Of a stretch of 64,000 bases of DNA, positions 45,838-55,524 are shown in pieces. The position numbers and the translations under genes were made by a program. The stretch lies in the NCBI GenBank assembly GCA_035573675.1, contig DATMAB010000006.1, positions 1-64,000 on the forward strand. The letters are read 5' to 3'. The notes beneath the pieces are model-generated. The model ran no database searches, was not told the origin of the DNA, and was given only the letters and a program-made list of their open reading frames with translations. Positions within the stretch are counted from its first letter, which is position 1. Every line of letters starts with the position of its first letter. This DNA comes from Terriglobales bacterium (GTDB lineage Bacteria > Acidobacteriota > Terriglobia > Terriglobales > Acidobacteriaceae).

Positions 45838-48800
45838 GGCCGCCCTCCCTTTCCTGCCGCGTAAGCCGCCGCTGCCAGCCGCGGTCGCACCAGGTTTTCC
45901 TGTTCGAGGTTGGGGCTGATCTTGGGCTGACGGCGCTGATTCGCGGCCTGCCGGCGCAGCTCGGCGTTCAGCCGCTCGAGGCTTGCCCGCAGCGGTCGCC
46001 GCGCTGCATCGTCGGCCTGCAGATAGAGTGCGATGCGCACGAACCGTCGTGCTGCGCGGTGCTGTCCCTGAGCTTCCAGCGCCACCGCGAGATGGTGTGC
46101 CAAGTCGGCACGGGCCCCGTCCTCCAACCCCAAGCCGGCCAACCATCGGCCCGCTTCATAGCGCTCCTGGGAGTACTCAGTGGCGAACTCTTCGTCGCCA
46201 AGGGATGAAATCGGACGAGGCTCTTCTTCGGCTGCCCGGCCCTCGGAGGAATCCGCCTCCATCCCGTAGCCGGTGTCGGCTTCGCGGCCGAGGTTCGCCG
46301 CCTCCCGATAGGGCTCGAGCGCGACCAGCAACAGCCGGTGCCGGCCCGCCTCAACGGCGGCGCGGGCGAGCGCCAAGCGTGCGGCATGGGAGTCCGGGCG
46401 GATTGCCAGCGCATCCTCGAGCGGCTTGATTCTTGAGGATGGTGAGCTCATCAGAGTTCCCGCTTGCAACAGGCGGTCGAACCAGCCGAAAAACACGCCG
46501 GAATCAGGCGTGATTTTCTTGGCCAATTCAGTCAATTCCGTTGCCCCGGCATCCAGAGGACCTCCGTCGGCTCGCTCCCAGGCCCTTGCCGCTGCCACGC
46601 GTGTGCCGTAGGGCAACGATGGTTTCTGGACGACCGAGGCAAGCAACTTGAACGCTGGATCCCTCTGCCCACTGGCGGCGAGCAACGATTCGGCCTGCCG
46701 CGAACGCGCCTCGGCGTCCCACGGCACGGCACGAACACGCTGGCTGCGGAACTCGGCTGCTTCGGCGTGGCGGCCGAACCTGGCGAGCAAAGCCGCCGCC
46801 GGCTCCAGGTTCTCAAAGGGCGCACCGCCTATCAGCGTCATGCGACGCAAAAGCTCGAGGGCACCCGGCGTATCGCCCTGCTCCAGCCGAATCTCAGCCA
46901 AGCCGAGAAAATTCGAAGCCTCCAGGCTGTAGTTCTCCAGTTCGCGCGAGTATGCGAACTCCAAAACCTGGCGAGCTGTCGCCGCCTGGCCGTCGGAGCG
47001 CAGCGCGAGCGCGGCGTTGCGGAGCGCTTCCAGCGGAGGCGCTTCATCCGGCTGGCTGCGGTAGCGCGCGAACAGATCGGCGAGCTTCCCCCCCAGCGCC
47101 GCCACGCGAATCTCGACAGGAGCCAGTTCGTAGAGCAGGGCGGCTCGCCCCGCTTTCGAAATGGACTCCAGAACATGATGGGCCGCCTGCGGCTGGCCTT
47201 GGCGCGCGAGCTGGGCCGCAAGCCGCAGCCGGGCGCGATTCAGGCTCTCGATGGCGTATTCCCGAGAAGGCCCATGCGCCTCTTCCAGTTCCTTCTCGGC
47301 CAATTCCACCGTGCGGCGATAGATGGCCTCGCGTCCCGTCTCGGGGATCCAGCGAGCATTCCTGATGTCGTTCAGGAAACCGCTGGAGCTGGGAGCAACG
47401 CGGGAAAGTTCCAGAACCCATGCGGTGCCAGCCGCCGGATCGCCGGCCGCCGCCAAGGCTCCGCGCAGCAGGGGATCGGCACGGTACGAGCCGTTCCTGC
47501 GTACGTAGTTGTGCAACAACTGGTTGGCTTCACCGCGCAGCGCAGGGAGGAGCTTCTTGCGTCCCAGTTCCTCGAACGTGGCCTCAACATCCGGCCAGAA
47601 GCTCTCCGAGTAGCCGCTGGTGTTCTGCTGATGGTCGAACGCGACCAGCGCGGCACGCAGGCGCTCGAGCGCCTCGGCATCGCGGTCCTGCTGCCAGAGG
47701 ATGCGTGCCGCCTCCAGGTGCGCCTCCCCGCGGCGGGGGCTCAACTCCAGCGCGTGATCGTAGTCCGCGAGCGCGCGCTCCCACTGACGCGTATCGCGGT
47801 AAAAACCAGCCAGCGTGAAATATGCGTCCGTGTTCGCCGGAGTGCCTTCGAGCATGGCCGGCAGATAGTCTTCGGTGTCCGCCGCCTTCATGCCCCACTG
47901 ATACTCGCCGTAGCGAGAGCCGTAGTAAAACCACAGGTCGCCGGCGAGCGTCTGGTTGCGATCTACAGGGCGGCCGACGCGCTCGCCGATGGCGCCGCCT
48001 CCCAAAGCGGCGAGGAAGGATTCGCGCACGCGCGGCGCCTTCTCGTCCCGATAGAGTCCGGCGAGCCCCGTGTAGGCGCGCGTCCAGACCTGCGGGAGAC
48101 CGCCGCCACGGGCGGCGATCACGTCCAGCGCCAACGCGTTCGGCGCACGGCGCACGGCGAAATCGGCCACCGAGTCGCGGAACCATGGCGGCCGTTCCGT
48201 CATCGCGGCTAACGTCACCAGGCGCTGCGGGTCGCGTTCCAGCAGGAACTCGTAATAGCGCTCCTGGCGCGGCCCTCCGTACCAGGTCTCGTAGCGCGCG
48301 CGCAGCACGCGGAATTCGGCATCCGCATTGCCGGCGTCGCGCCAGGCGTCGGCCGCCTGATCCAGGATTCCCCCTTTGCCTTCGTTGTGCGGAAAGACGC
48401 GCTCGTATGCCTCCAGTTGCGCCGCCAACTCGCTGAAGTGGAAGCGCCTGCGCTGCAGTTGCACCAGGCGACCGTAGTGCACCTGCGATTCAGGACTGCC
48501 GGGCGAAGACATCATCAGCTCATGACGCCACCGGGCTTCCAGATCGGGCAGGACGGCGTCCTGGGCGAGCGGTACCAGGACGCGCTCCAGGTCATCGCGT
48601 GATGCCGCAGCCTTCTGCGCCTCCAGGAACGCCGCGAAGGCAGCCCGCTCCTCTGGAGCGTAGTAGCGGTCGAGGGTCTGCCCGAGCTGCCGAAGGACTG
48701 CCTGGTAGGACGAGGCTGTGTTTTCCGCGCCACCGGCCTGACGCGCCTCGGCGAGGCGCTTCCACAGCGCTTCATGCTGGCGCAGCCGGATCATCACGCG

Positions 48801-51800
48801 GGCGTACGTTTGCGCGCCTGAGAGGTAGTCGTTGTCGCGCAGCAGGTCCTTGCCGGCCAGCTCGACGCCGCGTTCGGCGAACGCGCGCGCCTCTGCGGGC
48901 AGGTTCCAGGCGTCCAACTGCTCCGCCGTTTCGAAAAAAGTCTGCGGGCGTTCCGGCCTTCCCTCGATCAGCGCCTTGCGCAACGCCTCGACCGCCGGCT
49001 GGATTTCGCTCCTGCGGGCGTGCAGTTCGGCGACTTTCCGCATCCATTGCGCATCCTGGTACGTGAGGTCGTAGAGCTTGCGGTAATCGACAAGCGCTTC
49101 GTCGAAGCGCATGAGCCGCTCTTCCATCTGCGCCCGCGCCAGGTAGAGGTCGGAACGATCCGGGCGGATGCGCGTGGCCCGGGTGTAGGCCTCGATGGCC
49201 GCGGGGAAATCCTCGAATTGCGCTTCGAGGCGCGCCGTCACCGTGGGCCAGCGGAAATCGCGCGGCGAATCGCGCTCCGCCCTGCGGTAATAATCGAGGA
49301 GTTGCTGCTTGCGATCGTGCTCCTGTGCGTAGCGCGCGGCTTCCGCGGCGAGTCCCGCGTCTTCCGGATAGCGGTTGAGGATCTCGATGTACTGGTCGAC
49401 CGCGAACGCGTAGTTTTTCAGGCGGGTGAGCGCCAGGATCAGCCCACGCCGCAGGGCGGCGATCCGGGCCGTGCGTTCCGCCGGCGCCAGAGGGGCACTC
49501 CGCATGGCCTCGATGGTGGCGACGTAGAAGTCGCGCAATCCGGCATCATCCCCGGCGCGCGCGAACGTATCGGCCACGGCGGTCAGGTACTCGGACTGGA
49601 AGGGATCGTCGCGCAACAGCGGTTCGAGCAGCTTTCGGGCGTGTGCGAACTGGCCGGCCTCGGTCGCCTTGCGCGCGGCTTCGAACTGGAATTGCCGGCG
49701 AAGCGCGGGATGCGACGCGGCTGCGGCCTGTTCGAGGATTTGGAGCGCGCGCTGCGCGTCCTGGTTGCGCCAGTGAAAGTCCACGGTGGCGCGCACCACT
49801 CCGAGCACCCTGGGGTTGTCCGCGTACAGCGACTCGATCTCGCGGCGCGCAGCCTCCACGTCTCGCCGCGATTCGCGGAAGCGCGCCAGCGCCAGGCGCA
49901 GCCGCAGGCGCTCGACCGGGTCTCCGGTGAGCGCGATGCGGCGCTCCAGGGAACGGGCACGCACGGCGTGGAAATCCTGGCGCTCCGCCAGTCCCTCGAT
50001 GCGCTCCAGCATCTCGATCGATGCCGTGGTCTCCACCAGAGCCTGCAGCATCTTCTCGATGTCAATGCGGCGGTCCTGGGTCTCCAGCACCGCAACCCGC
50101 AGATTGAGTGCTTCCTGGGATGGATCCGGGAGAGCCACGGCGCGAGCGGTCACCTCATCCGCCAGTTGCCGGAAAGCGGGACGACGCGCCAGGGCCAACA
50201 AGCGATGCCACGCGGGCGAGTAGGGGTCGGCCAGCGCGCCTTGCAGGTATTGCTGCAGCGCTCGGCGGTAGTCGCGCTTGTTTTCGTACACTGCGCCGGC
50301 TTCATAGGCATAGAGCGCCGGACGGCCGAGCTTCCTGCGGCCCTCTTCCATCATCCGTAGCGCCTCATCGAACTGGTAGTAATCCCAGAACACGGTGGCG
50401 GCTTCCAGATAGCCCTCGGGTTTGCCGGGCGCGACGTGCGCCATGCGTTCCCACCAGGGCCGGGCGCGTGCCAACTGGTCGCGGTCGGCATAGACGTCAC
50501 CCACGCGCGCCAGCGCCTCGCGATCGCGCGGATCGAAGCGAACGATCCTCTCTTCAATGCTTGCCGCCGCCTCGGTGTGCGCCGGCTCGTAGGCCGCCAG
50601 CGAGCGATGAATCGCGGCGGCTCGCCGGCTGAGATCCAGATCGCCGGGATGTTCATCCGCCAGCGCACCCAGCAAGGGCGCCGCCGCTTCAAAGTGCGAC
50701 TGCCACGCCGCCGCCTCGCCCAGGAAGCGCGCCGCGGCGGGATTCTGCCGCGCCAGTTCCGGCCAGCGAGCGCCGCTGGTGGTCGAGGCATAGGCAAGTG
50801 CCGCAGCCAGCTCGCTCTCCATCTTCCTGTACGCCACCAGGTCTTCGAAGAAGCGGGCGCGCAGGTCGTCGCTGTAGAACCAGAACTCGCGGATGAGCTG
50901 CTGCCAGGCGGCGTGGTCGTAGGTGTCCTTCGAGTGGTAGGCGGAGAGCAGGTTGCGGACGAACGCCAGGCTGTATGGGAAGCGCTGGTGCGCGTACTGG
51001 TTGACGCGCAGGTAGAGCTGCGGTCCGAGGCCGGCGCCTGCCACCACATCGCGGAAGTAGGCCTCCAGTTCGCTGCCCGTAAAGACCTGGGCAACCTCCT
51101 GCGTGAGCTTCTCAAAATCCGCCTGCCGCTTGCTGCGCAGGTACCAGCGGGCCAGCTTGTGATGCCAGGAGCGGTCCGGGAACTGCTGCATGGCGCGCCG
51201 GTAGGTCTGCTCGACGTCGGCTCCGAATCGGTTGGCTTCCAGGAACGCGGCCAAGCGCTCGTAGAGGCCGGGGTCGTCGGGATTGCGGTCGATCTCCCGC
51301 CGATAGAGCGTCAGCACGCGCCGGGTTTCCTTGCGCGAGAGCAGGCGCGCGATGTAACGTTCCAGCACGCGGGCGTACTCCGGAGAGCGGGGCCCTGCGG
51401 TTCCGCCTTCTCGCGGCTGCTCTCCGCCTTCGTCACTTTCCTCGGAGGTCCGAACCAGCGCCGTCGCGTTTTCGCCCAGGGGCACGTTGCCGGCCTTGGC
51501 CGCCAGTTCCGCCAGCAAGGCATCGTAGGTGGCGAACTCCTCCTGCACCCGGTCCGAGCGCGAATAGGCCTCCGCGAGGAGCAAGGAAACGCGCGTCCGC
51601 TCCGCCGCGTCCGGCAAATCCGCGAGAAAGCGCCGGGCTGCGGCGATCACCGCGTCCGCATCGCCGTATTGCGCATAGGCCTCGATCAGCCGCGCGCGCA
51701 ACGGCGCCCGCTCCGCCGACTGCGGGAAGCGCGACTCGAAAAGCGCCATCAGTTCAGCCGCCCGGGCGCGATGGAAGTAAGCAACGGAAAGCCGCTCCTG

Positions 51801-53099
51801 TTCGGCGTAGCGATACTCGGGCTCGGTGGAATTCAGAATCAGCGACAGGATGCCGTTCAGGAACCCGGGAGCGGGATCCATGGTGGCCACATCCTTGTAG
51901 AACGAGAGGTCGCCGGCGCCGAAGCGCACGGGATGCTCGGGCGCGTCGAACAGCACGCGCAGGATCCCGGCCAGGGCCGTCTCGCGGTCGGCATCGGCCG
52001 CCGCAGGCAGACTGTAAAGCGCATAGTAGTGCCGGGCAGCCTCGTCGTAGTCGAGCACGCCCTCGAACAGGCGCGCCATCACCCAGAGTTGCTGCGCGGT
52101 CCAGGACGCGTTGCGCGATTCCTTGCGCAGCCGGTACTCCACCAGGGCCCGCCGCGCCGCCGCCAGGTTCCCCTGCTGCTGGTAGTAATAAAAGAGGCGG
52201 GTAGCCGCGTTGAGATCGTCGGGATCGGCGGCGACCCCTGACCGCGCCCGGTCGAGAAATGTCCTCAAGTTGCGCGTCTTGGTCAGCAGGCTGAAATAGT
52301 TTTGCACGAGTTCGGGCGGCCACAGCGGCTGATACGAACTCTCATAGACGGCGAGCGCCTCCGCCTCCGCTCCGCGGGCATGAGCGAGTGCGGCACGCGC
52401 CCGCACGGGAAAGGTTGTGTCGTCGGGGAAGGCCTTGCGGTAGGCCTCGATCTGCGCCGCAGCCGCTGTGAAGTCCTTCTGCGCTACCAGAAAGTCGAAG
52501 AACCGCCGGTACACCTGGGCCTCGCGCGGATAGCGAGCCATCCAGGCACGGTATTGCGCCACGCTGTCTTCCGCCGGCATGGCCTGCTCCTCGATAACCG
52601 CGAACATGCGCTCGAAGGCACGCCACGAACGTTGCCGCTCCGGCGGTACGAGGCGCTCGGACGCCGGCGACGGCTGGGCAGCGACGGTCGCCAGTGCCGC
52701 GATCTCATCGCGCGGCTTGAGCCGCCGGCGATAAAAATCGGCCAGCGCCAGATATCCGGCAGCCTTGTCTGCCGATGCCTGCGCGCTCTGCTTCCAGTCG
52801 GCCTCGGCGGCGTCGAGGTCGAGCTGTTGTTCGGCTTCGCGGGCGCGCAGCGCCAGGAGTTCGGGATCGTTCGGCCGCGCCGCCAGCAATCGGGTCAGCC
52901 CTTCGCGCGTCTCGCGAGGCGTGCGTCGCACGTTGACCGGCCCGGAAGGCAGGGGCACCGAGCGAAAGAAGACGGCGCGCAGCGCGCTGGCCGAGTCAAT
53001 CTCCTGCACCCAGCGTGCGAGGTCGGCGTGCGCAACGGCAGCCAGCGTTGCCGCCAGCAGCAGCCCGAGACGCCAGCGCGCTCTACGGCAGCACTTCAA
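45834..53099 (-). CDS. Giant exported tetratricopeptide-repeat protein (about 2,421 residues)
   Basis: The start is TTG 53099 with AGGAGGTG (53111-53104) in the correct place; an upstream ATG lacks such a site. A basic N-terminus and hydrophobic stretch (RLGLLLAATLAAVAHA) form a signal peptide. The rest is almost entirely helical TPR-like repeats, many with the A-x3-Y or W-x2-LG-x2-Y signature (AAGYLALADFYRRRLKPRDE, DYDHALELSPRRGEAHLEAA). A glutamate-rich, low-complexity insert lies near residues 545-570. Such solenoids scaffold large complexes. It is uninterrupted over 7.2 kb and coupled to both neighbours. The partners are unknown. Confidence 0.85.
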   Translation of the reverse strand: MKCCRRARWRLGLLLAATLAAVAHADLARWVQEIDSASALRAVFFRSVPLPSGPVNVRRTPRETREGLTRLLAARPNDPELLALRAREAEQQLDLDAAEADWKQSAQASADKAAGYLALADFYRRRLKPRDEIAALATVAAQPSPASERLVPPERQRSWRAFERMFAVIEEQAMPAEDSVAQYRAWMARYPREAQVYRRFFDFLVAQKDFTAAAAQIEAYRKAFPDDTTFPVRARAALAHARGAEAEALAVYESSYQPLWPPELVQNYFSLLTKTRNLRTFLDRARSGVAADPDDLNAATRLFYYYQQQGNLAAARRALVEYRLRKESRNASWTAQQLWVMARLFEGVLDYDEAARHYYALYSLPAAADADRETALAGILRVLFDAPEHPVRFGAGDLSFYKDVATMDPAPGFLNGILSLILNSTEPEYRYAEQERLSVAYFHRARAAELMALFESRFPQSAERAPLRARLIEAYAQYGDADAVIAAARRFLADLPDAAERTRVSLLLAEAYSRSDRVQEEFATYDALLAELAAKAGNVPLGENATALVRTSEESDEGGEQPREGGTAGPRSPEYARVLERYIARLLSRKETRRVLTLYRREIDRNPDDPGLYERLAAFLEANRFGADVEQTYRRAMQQFPDRSWHHKLARWYLRSKRQADFEKLTQEVAQVFTGSELEAYFRDVVAGAGLGPQLYLRVNQYAHQRFPYSLAFVRNLLSAYHSKDTYDHAAWQQLIREFWFYSDDLRARFFEDLVAYRKMESELAAALAYASTTSGARWPELARQNPAAARFLGEAAAWQSHFEAAAPLLGALADEHPGDLDLSRRAAAIHRSLAAYEPAHTEAAASIEERIVRFDPRDREALARVGDVYADRDQLARARPWWERMAHVAPGKPEGYLEAATVFWDYYQFDEALRMMEEGRRKLGRPALYAYEAGAVYENKRDYRRALQQYLQGALADPYSPAWHRLLALARRPAFRQLADEVTARAVALPDPSQEALNLRVAVLETQDRRIDIEKMLQALVETTASIEMLERIEGLAERQDFHAVRARSLERRIALTGDPVERLRLRLALARFRESRRDVEAARREIESLYADNPRVLGVVRATVDFHWRNQDAQRALQILEQAAAASHPALRRQFQFEAARKATEAGQFAHARKLLEPLLRDDPFQSEYLTAVADTFARAGDDAGLRDFYVATIEAMRSAPLAPAERTARIAALRRGLILALTRLKNYAFAVDQYIEILNRYPEDAGLAAEAARYAQEHDRKQQLLDYYRRAERDSPRDFRWPTVTARLEAQFEDFPAAIEAYTRATRIRPDRSDLYLARAQMEERLMRFDEALVDYRKLYDLTYQDAQWMRKVAELHARRSEIQPAVEALRKALIEGRPERPQTFFETAEQLDAWNLPAEARAFAERGVELAGKDLLRDNDYLSGAQTYARVMIRLRQHEALWKRLAEARQAGGAENTASSYQAVLRQLGQTLDRYYAPEERAAFAAFLEAQKAAASRDDLERVLVPLAQDAVLPDLEARWRHELMMSSPGSPESQVHYGRLVQLQRRRFHFSELAAQLEAYERVFPHNEGKGGILDQAADAWRDAGNADAEFRVLRARYETWYGGPRQERYYEFLLERDPQRLVTLAAMTERPPWFRDSVADFAVRRAPNALALDVIAARGGGLPQVWTRAYTGLAGLYRDEKAPRVRESFLAALGGGAIGERVGRPVDRNQTLAGDLWFYYGSRYGEYQWGMKAADTEDYLPAMLEGTPANTDAYFTLAGFYRDTRQWERALADYDHALELSPRRGEAHLEAARILWQQDRDAEALERLRAALVAFDHQQNTSGYSESFWPDVEATFEELGRKKLLPALRGEANQLLHNYVRRNGSYRADPLLRGALAAAGDPAAGTAWVLELSRVAPSSSGFLNDIRNARWIPETGREAIYRRTVELAEKELEEAHGPSREYAIESLNRARLRLAAQLARQGQPQAAHHVLESISKAGRAALLYELAPVEIRVAALGGKLADLFARYRSQPDEAPPLEALRNAALALRSDGQAATARQVLEFAYSRELENYSLEASNFLGLAEIRLEQGDTPGALELLRRMTLIGGAPFENLEPAAALLARFGRHAEAAEFRSQRVRAVPWDAEARSRQAESLLAASGQRDPAFKLLASVVQKPSLPYGTRVAAARAWERADGGPLDAGATELTELAKKITPDSGVFFGWFDRLLQAGTLMSSPSSRIKPLEDALAIRPDSHAARLALARAAVEAGRHRLLLVALEPYREAANLGREADTGYGMEADSSEGRAAEEEPRPISSLGDEEFATEYSQERYEAGRWLAGLGLEDGARADLAHHLAVALEAQGQHRAARRFVRIALYLQADDAARRPLRASLERLNAELRRQAANQRRQPKISPNLEQENLVRPRLAAAAYAAGKGGRP

Positions 53100-55524
53100 G
53101 CGGCACCTCCTGGCTGCCGATGTTGTGGGCCATATCTTCCGCAATCACGCGCAACGTGTACCTGCCGGCAGGCAGCTCCCGCGGCACTATCAGCTCGCCC
53201 GTGTTCGCACCGGCGTTTTCGTTCCATCGCAGTTGGACGGGCGCGGCGCCATACAGCCGGGCCACAATGGTGCGTGTCGAGGCGGAGGCGCTCACCCGCA
53301 GGGCCACACTCTCTCCGCGCCGTACCTGACTCTTCGCCAGGCGGACCCGTACCACGGGCGGCTGGCTGGCGATCACAAAGCTCTTCGACTCGCGGTAGAC
53401 CTGTCCCCGACGGTCGCGCAGCACCAGGCGCACCTGATACGTACCGTCCGCCAAATCCTTGGGCGCGAGGAAGCGGGTCTGCCAGGTGTCCTCGCGCGGC
53501 AGGTAGCGCAGCGGTTTCACCAGGCCGAAGGGGAACATCGCGATCACAGACACGATGGATGGATCGGTCTTGACGCGCAGTACGGGGTCACCGGGCCGAA
53601 TGACGCGCGGACGAAGGAGCGCACGGGGCGCCGCCAGAAACGACGTGTAAGGCGTAACGAATTTGTACCTGCGCGCCAGGCGGATGATCTCGTCCACCGT
53701 ATCGCGATCCTCGCCTTCGCGCTCGATTTTTTCCAGCAGCGCGTCCACGCGCCGCCGCGCCCACAATCGTGGCAGGTGTGGGTGCTCTACGTTACGCTCT
53801 GGCAAAGCGGCGGTCGTGCGCATCTCGAACGGCACGCCATCCCGTGTGCCCCGCACGCCAAAGTCCGCTTTCGCCATCGGGCGGCGGTATTGCCCGATCC
53901 AGGCGGCCACGGAGCCCGCGTACGGCGCCTCGTCCAGCGGATAGATCAGGTCGAAGTTGGATTCGGGAGCGGCCGAGAGTTGCAAGCCGGCCACCGGGCT
54001 GCGTCCGATCTTGGAGAGGAACGCCTGCAGCTTGAACTCGATGGGCTCGGTGGAACGAGCCCATTCCAGCACGCCGTTGTGCCGGGCCAGAAGGCGGAGC
54101 AACGGCAGGTTGGCGTCGTCCCCGACAGCGAAGACGAACGTCCGCGGACGCTGGGCTTCCGGCAGTTCCTTCCACTTCATTTCGTAGCCGGCAGCCAGCC
54201 GCGCGTTCAGGATGGAACCCCGAGTTGCGCCGCCGTCCGTGAACAGCACCAGGTAGCAGTCGGTCGCGCAGGTTGGAGTGCCTGCAGGTCGGGCGGCCGA
54301 ACCGGCCCGCTGGCCCGAAATCTCGCCGAGCGCTGCCTTGACCACCCGCTCCATGTCGGTCCCACCGCGGATGTAGCCGGACTTCACGAAGGCCAGCGCC
54401 GCCTCCACCTGTGCCGGCTCCGCGGCTACGAACCCGGCAGCCCAGGGCGTCACTTCGGTGTTGAACACCAGCAGGTTGAAGCGGTCGGCCGGACGCAGGC
54501 CGCGCAGCAGCGCTTCCAGCGCCTGATAGCTGCGATCCAGCTTCTCCCATTGCATGGAAAGCGACGTGTCGAAGAGTGCCAGCACCGTGCGCGGCCTCCC
54601 GGAAGCGTCGGCTGCGCCTGTGCTCCCGGTGCCCAGCACGGCCGAGGCCTCAAAGAATCCCGGCTCGTTGCCCGCAGGCTCGGGTGCGGTCACGGTCGGC
54701 GGCGGCGTACCCGGCACAGGCTCGCGGTAGGTCAGCACTTCCAGGCGATCGGTCTTCGCGGAATCCAGCGCGTAGCGCACGGCAAAATCTTCCTGGAACG
54801 TGACCTTGCGGCCCTCGAATCTTCCTCGCACCAGGTGGGGAGTGCGTTCTTTCACTTCGAGCGGATAGGTCGTGCCCACCAGTTGGAAATCGCGCAAGGC
54901 ATGTGCCGAGCGCAGCTCGAAGTCGATGCGCAGCCGGCCGGCCACCTGCGCCCGATATGCATCCGGTCGCAGAGGAATGGCAAAGTACGACTCCAGGTTC
55001 TCGACCGGAATGGTCTCGTGGTACTCAAGCTCCATGCGTTTGGTACCGTGGGCGGGGATGGGAACGATGCGCGCGCTGAATACGGCCGTGCGCCGCGCCT
55101 CGTCCGCGCCGCGCTCACCCACCTGCAGCAGGCCGGGATCGATGGACTGCCACTTCAGGTTCTCGTAGATCTCGCCCGCCCGCTTGCGCTCCAGGATGAC
55201 CCCCGGGATGCGCGTAACGCCGTCCCACACGGCGAAGTCGGAGACGGTCGCCCGCGCCGGCAGTGCGAACAGATACTCGCCCTCGAGGATCGAGCCTTCA
55301 TGGTTGGCGAAGATCTGCCGTACTTCCACCCGGGCCACGCCGTTGTCGATGAGGACTTTGATCTCCATCTCCTCCAATGAGAGGATGGAAGGATCGGGCG
55401 CCGGCTTGTTGGAGGGGATCAGCACGCCCGCATCCGCTCGAGAGAGGACCGGCACCGCCAACGCCAGGGCTAGCGCCACCCGTGGGACGGCCCGGACCGC
55501 GAGCGAGCTCGACAGGCACTTCAT
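53083..55524 (-). CDS. Exported VIT plus von Willebrand factor A domain protein
   Basis: 813 residues. A signal peptide is followed by a VIT domain (about residues 45-175: IKVLIDNGVARVEVRQIFAN, EGEYLFALPARATVSDF). A VWA domain (about 318-500) has the metal-binding MIDAS motif DTSLS, the later GGTDM and the FTDGGAT loop. Beta-sandwich segments close the C-terminus (GTYQVRLVLRDRRG, LPAGRYTLRVIAEDMA). VIT-VWA proteins mediate extracellular binding. Its 3' end overlaps the TPR gene start, and its start overlaps the propeller gene stop (ATGA). Confidence 0.87.
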   Translation of the reverse strand: MKCLSSSLAVRAVPRVALALALAVPVLSRADAGVLIPSNKPAPDPSILSLEEMEIKVLIDNGVARVEVRQIFANHEGSILEGEYLFALPARATVSDFAVWDGVTRIPGVILERKRAGEIYENLKWQSIDPGLLQVGERGADEARRTAVFSARIVPIPAHGTKRMELEYHETIPVENLESYFAIPLRPDAYRAQVAGRLRIDFELRSAHALRDFQLVGTTYPLEVKERTPHLVRGRFEGRKVTFQEDFAVRYALDSAKTDRLEVLTYREPVPGTPPPTVTAPEPAGNEPGFFEASAVLGTGSTGAADASGRPRTVLALFDTSLSMQWEKLDRSYQALEALLRGLRPADRFNLLVFNTEVTPWAAGFVAAEPAQVEAALAFVKSGYIRGGTDMERVVKAALGEISGQRAGSAARPAGTPTCATDCYLVLFTDGGATRGSILNARLAAGYEMKWKELPEAQRPRTFVFAVGDDANLPLLRLLARHNGVLEWARSTEPIEFKLQAFLSKIGRSPVAGLQLSAAPESNFDLIYPLDEAPYAGSVAAWIGQYRRPMAKADFGVRGTRDGVPFEMRTTAALPERNVEHPHLPRLWARRRVDALLEKIEREGEDRDTVDEIIRLARRYKFVTPYTSFLAAPRALLRPRVIRPGDPVLRVKTDPSIVSVIAMFPFGLVKPLRYLPREDTWQTRFLAPKDLADGTYQVRLVLRDRRGQVYRESKSFVIASQPPVVRVRLAKSQVRRGESVALRVSASASTRTIVARLYGAAPVQLRWNENAGANTGELIVPRELPAGRYTLRVIAEDMAHNIGSQEVPLEVLP

